DNA from: Flavobacterium rivuli WB 3.3-2 = DSM 21788
Lineage (GTDB): Bacteria; Bacteroidota; Bacteroidia; Flavobacteriales; Flavobacteriaceae
Length of the DNA: 64,000 bases
Assembly: GCF_000378485.1 (NCBI RefSeq)
Contig: NZ_KB899970.1
Span: forward strand, 124,001 to 188,000
Direction of reading: 5' to 3'
Part shown: piece after piece, positions 62,914 to 64,000 of the stretch
How positions within the stretch are numbered: the stretch's first letter is position 1
Layout of the letters: each line of letters begins with the position of its first letter
Made by a program: the position numbers and the translations under genes
Notes under the pieces: model-generated
Told to the model about the DNA's origin: nothing
Databases searched by the model: none
Seen by the model: only the letters and a program-made list of their open reading frames with translations

Positions 62914-63110
62914 GCAAGGTAAATGTTATCTAATTTAATGTATTTGCAAAAATCAATTTTGTATGTTTGATTTGGTGTATACTTACCCCTTAGTATAGGC
63001 AGTTTTATATTTAATTACTAATTATGCCTTTTATAATTAATGTTAGGCTCTTTTTTTGTCCTTAAAATAGGTGTATATGTTTTAGGCTTTAATTTGTAAT
63101 TTATTGTAAT

Positions 63111-64000
63111 ATGAAGGTTGTACAAGCTTATAAAAAGAAAAACTCAGATTGGCACTATCTGGCAGAAAAAACACTGCTTACAAATCCGCTTGTATTGGTT
63201 TTTGCTAATCGTCTCATGCTGGAAGATGTAAGTATATTAAATAGTGTAAGGCATGAATTTGCATACGAACATATTGTTTATGCCTCAACGGCCGGCGAAA
63301 TATTTAATGTAGAGGTTTTAGAGAACACGGTTACGGTAATCGCCATAGAATTTGAAAAAAGCACGTTTGTAGTTAAGGCAGATAATATATTTAACCATAA
63401 TAAAAATACCCGCGAGCTTGGTGCGGCATTAGCTGCGCAAATGCCTGCCGAAGGTTTAAAGCATTTATTTGTACTGTCTGAAGGGAGTTTTGTAAGTGGT
63501 ACATCGCTTATTAAAGGTTTAGAAAGTATCCTTGACGAAAATGTTGCTATAACCGGAGGTTTAAGCGGTGATGATTTAAGGTACGAAAAAACACTAACAT
63601 CTTATAAAGAAGATCCTAAAGAAGGAGAAATTGTGCTTATAGGTTTTTATGGCGAATCGCTCGAAATTACTTTTGCCAGTTATGGCGGTTGGCTTGCCTT
63701 TGGGCCAGAGAGGATAATTACAAAATCTGAGGGGAGTACTTTGTATGAAATAGACGGTCAGTCATCTTTAGAGTTGTATAAAAAATACCTGGGGGATAAA
63801 GCCGGAGATTTTGCAAGGTCTGCTTTATTGTATCCGCTTAATGTTATAGCACCCGGTAAAACGCATGCGGTTGTAAGGGCTGTTGTAGCTACAGATATGG
63901 AGAACAAAGCTATGATATTTGCAGATGAAGTGCCACAGGACTCGCAGGTACAATTGATAATGATATCACCCGACCGTATCTCGCAAGGGGCATTTACCGC
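63111..64000 (+). CDS. FIST-domain sensor protein, N-terminal part (3' end outside window)
   Basis: An open frame runs from ATG 63111 to the window edge (296 codons): MKVVQAYKKKNSDWHYLAEK at the start, STAGEIFN near residue 60, ITGGLSGDDLRYEKT near 150, and ARSALLYPLNVIAP near 240. This is the FIST N domain followed by the start of FIST C, a sensory module thought to bind small ligands such as amino acids. FIST genes often sit next to, or are fused with, histidine kinases or chemotaxis genes, so the region right of the window may hold a signalling partner. No signal peptide, so cytosolic. Confidence 0.85.
   Translation, partial: MKVVQAYKKKNSDWHYLAEKTLLTNPLVLVFANRLMLEDVSILNSVRHEFAYEHIVYASTAGEIFNVEVLENTVTVIAIEFEKSTFVVKADNIFNHNKNTRELGAALAAQMPAEGLKHLFVLSEGSFVSGTSLIKGLESILDENVAITGGLSGDDLRYEKTLTSYKEDPKEGEIVLIGFYGESLEITFASYGGWLAFGPERIITKSEGSTLYEIDGQSSLELYKKYLGDKAGDFARSALLYPLNVIAPGKTHAVVRAVVATDMENKAMIFADEVPQDSQVQLIMISPDRISQGAFT

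Overview
The window looks like chromosome of a member of the Bacteroidetes, most likely a Flavobacteriaceae species close to Flavobacterium. Four things point there: four proteins with a type IX secretion (T9SS) C-terminal sorting signal; a TonB-dependent receptor with an adjacent surface lipoprotein; many lipoproteins; and promoters of the Bacteroidetes type (a -7 box TAnnTTTG, often with TTG 17-19 bp upstream). Shine-Dalgarno sequences are not conspicuous and spacers are AT-rich. I see no rRNA, tRNA, CRISPR array, prophage or intact insertion sequence.

Layout. 1-886 is the 3' end of tyrS. 942-6624 is a surface cluster: a LuxE-like acyl-protein synthetase, a vWA T9SS protein, a repeat-rich stalk/adhesin-like protein, two more T9SS proteins (one almost only a sorting signal) and a lipoprotein. 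6700-12829 is a TonB-dependent receptor plus beta-helix lipoprotein, divergent from a PhoB/PhoR-like two-component pair. 12803-18744 is mainly housekeeping: glycosyltransferase, trmB, LysE-type exporter, alkyltransferase-like protein, Mrp and Nfu iron-sulfur proteins, and a ferredoxin reductase with its likely [2Fe-2S] ferredoxin. 18915-25940 holds a TPR-linked adenylate cyclase and the rimP-nusA-infB operon, which has a terminator-like hairpin in its leader. 26111-31720 has a universal stress protein, lipoproteins, a GAF histidine kinase, a GH3-like protein and a DUF2797 protein.

31721-32254 and 38069-39101 are gene-free and filled with short palindromic repeats, including three tandem copies of a roughly 227-bp unit. 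Between them lie an AsmA-like protein, sppA and a folK-deoxynucleoside kinase fusion. Then come a GH43 lipoprotein, an AhpD-like protein, an S46 dipeptidyl-peptidase (DPP11 type) and a Thr-rich small lipoprotein. 43441-45190 is a small accessory island made of decayed Rhs/YD-repeat fragments, each followed by a small protein that may be an orphan immunity gene.

45318-48713 is clpX-clpP-tig. 48839-53967 has a small membrane protein, a FadL-type porin co-oriented with an SGNH esterase lipoprotein (a plausible lipid hydrolysis and uptake pair), and a second AsmA-like protein. 54039-64000 has an M43 T9SS metalloprotease, DUF3050, glutaryl-CoA dehydrogenase, a CarboxypepD_reg-like protein, trmN6-like, rpsP-rimM, a lipoprotein, an RRM RNA-binding protein and the 5' part of a FIST-domain sensor gene running off the right edge.

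No complete, clearly novel multi-gene system is evident. The best candidates for follow-up are the Rhs-remnant/immunity island, the nested palindromic repeat families with paired base changes, the rimP-nusA-infB leader hairpin, and several operator-like repeats.
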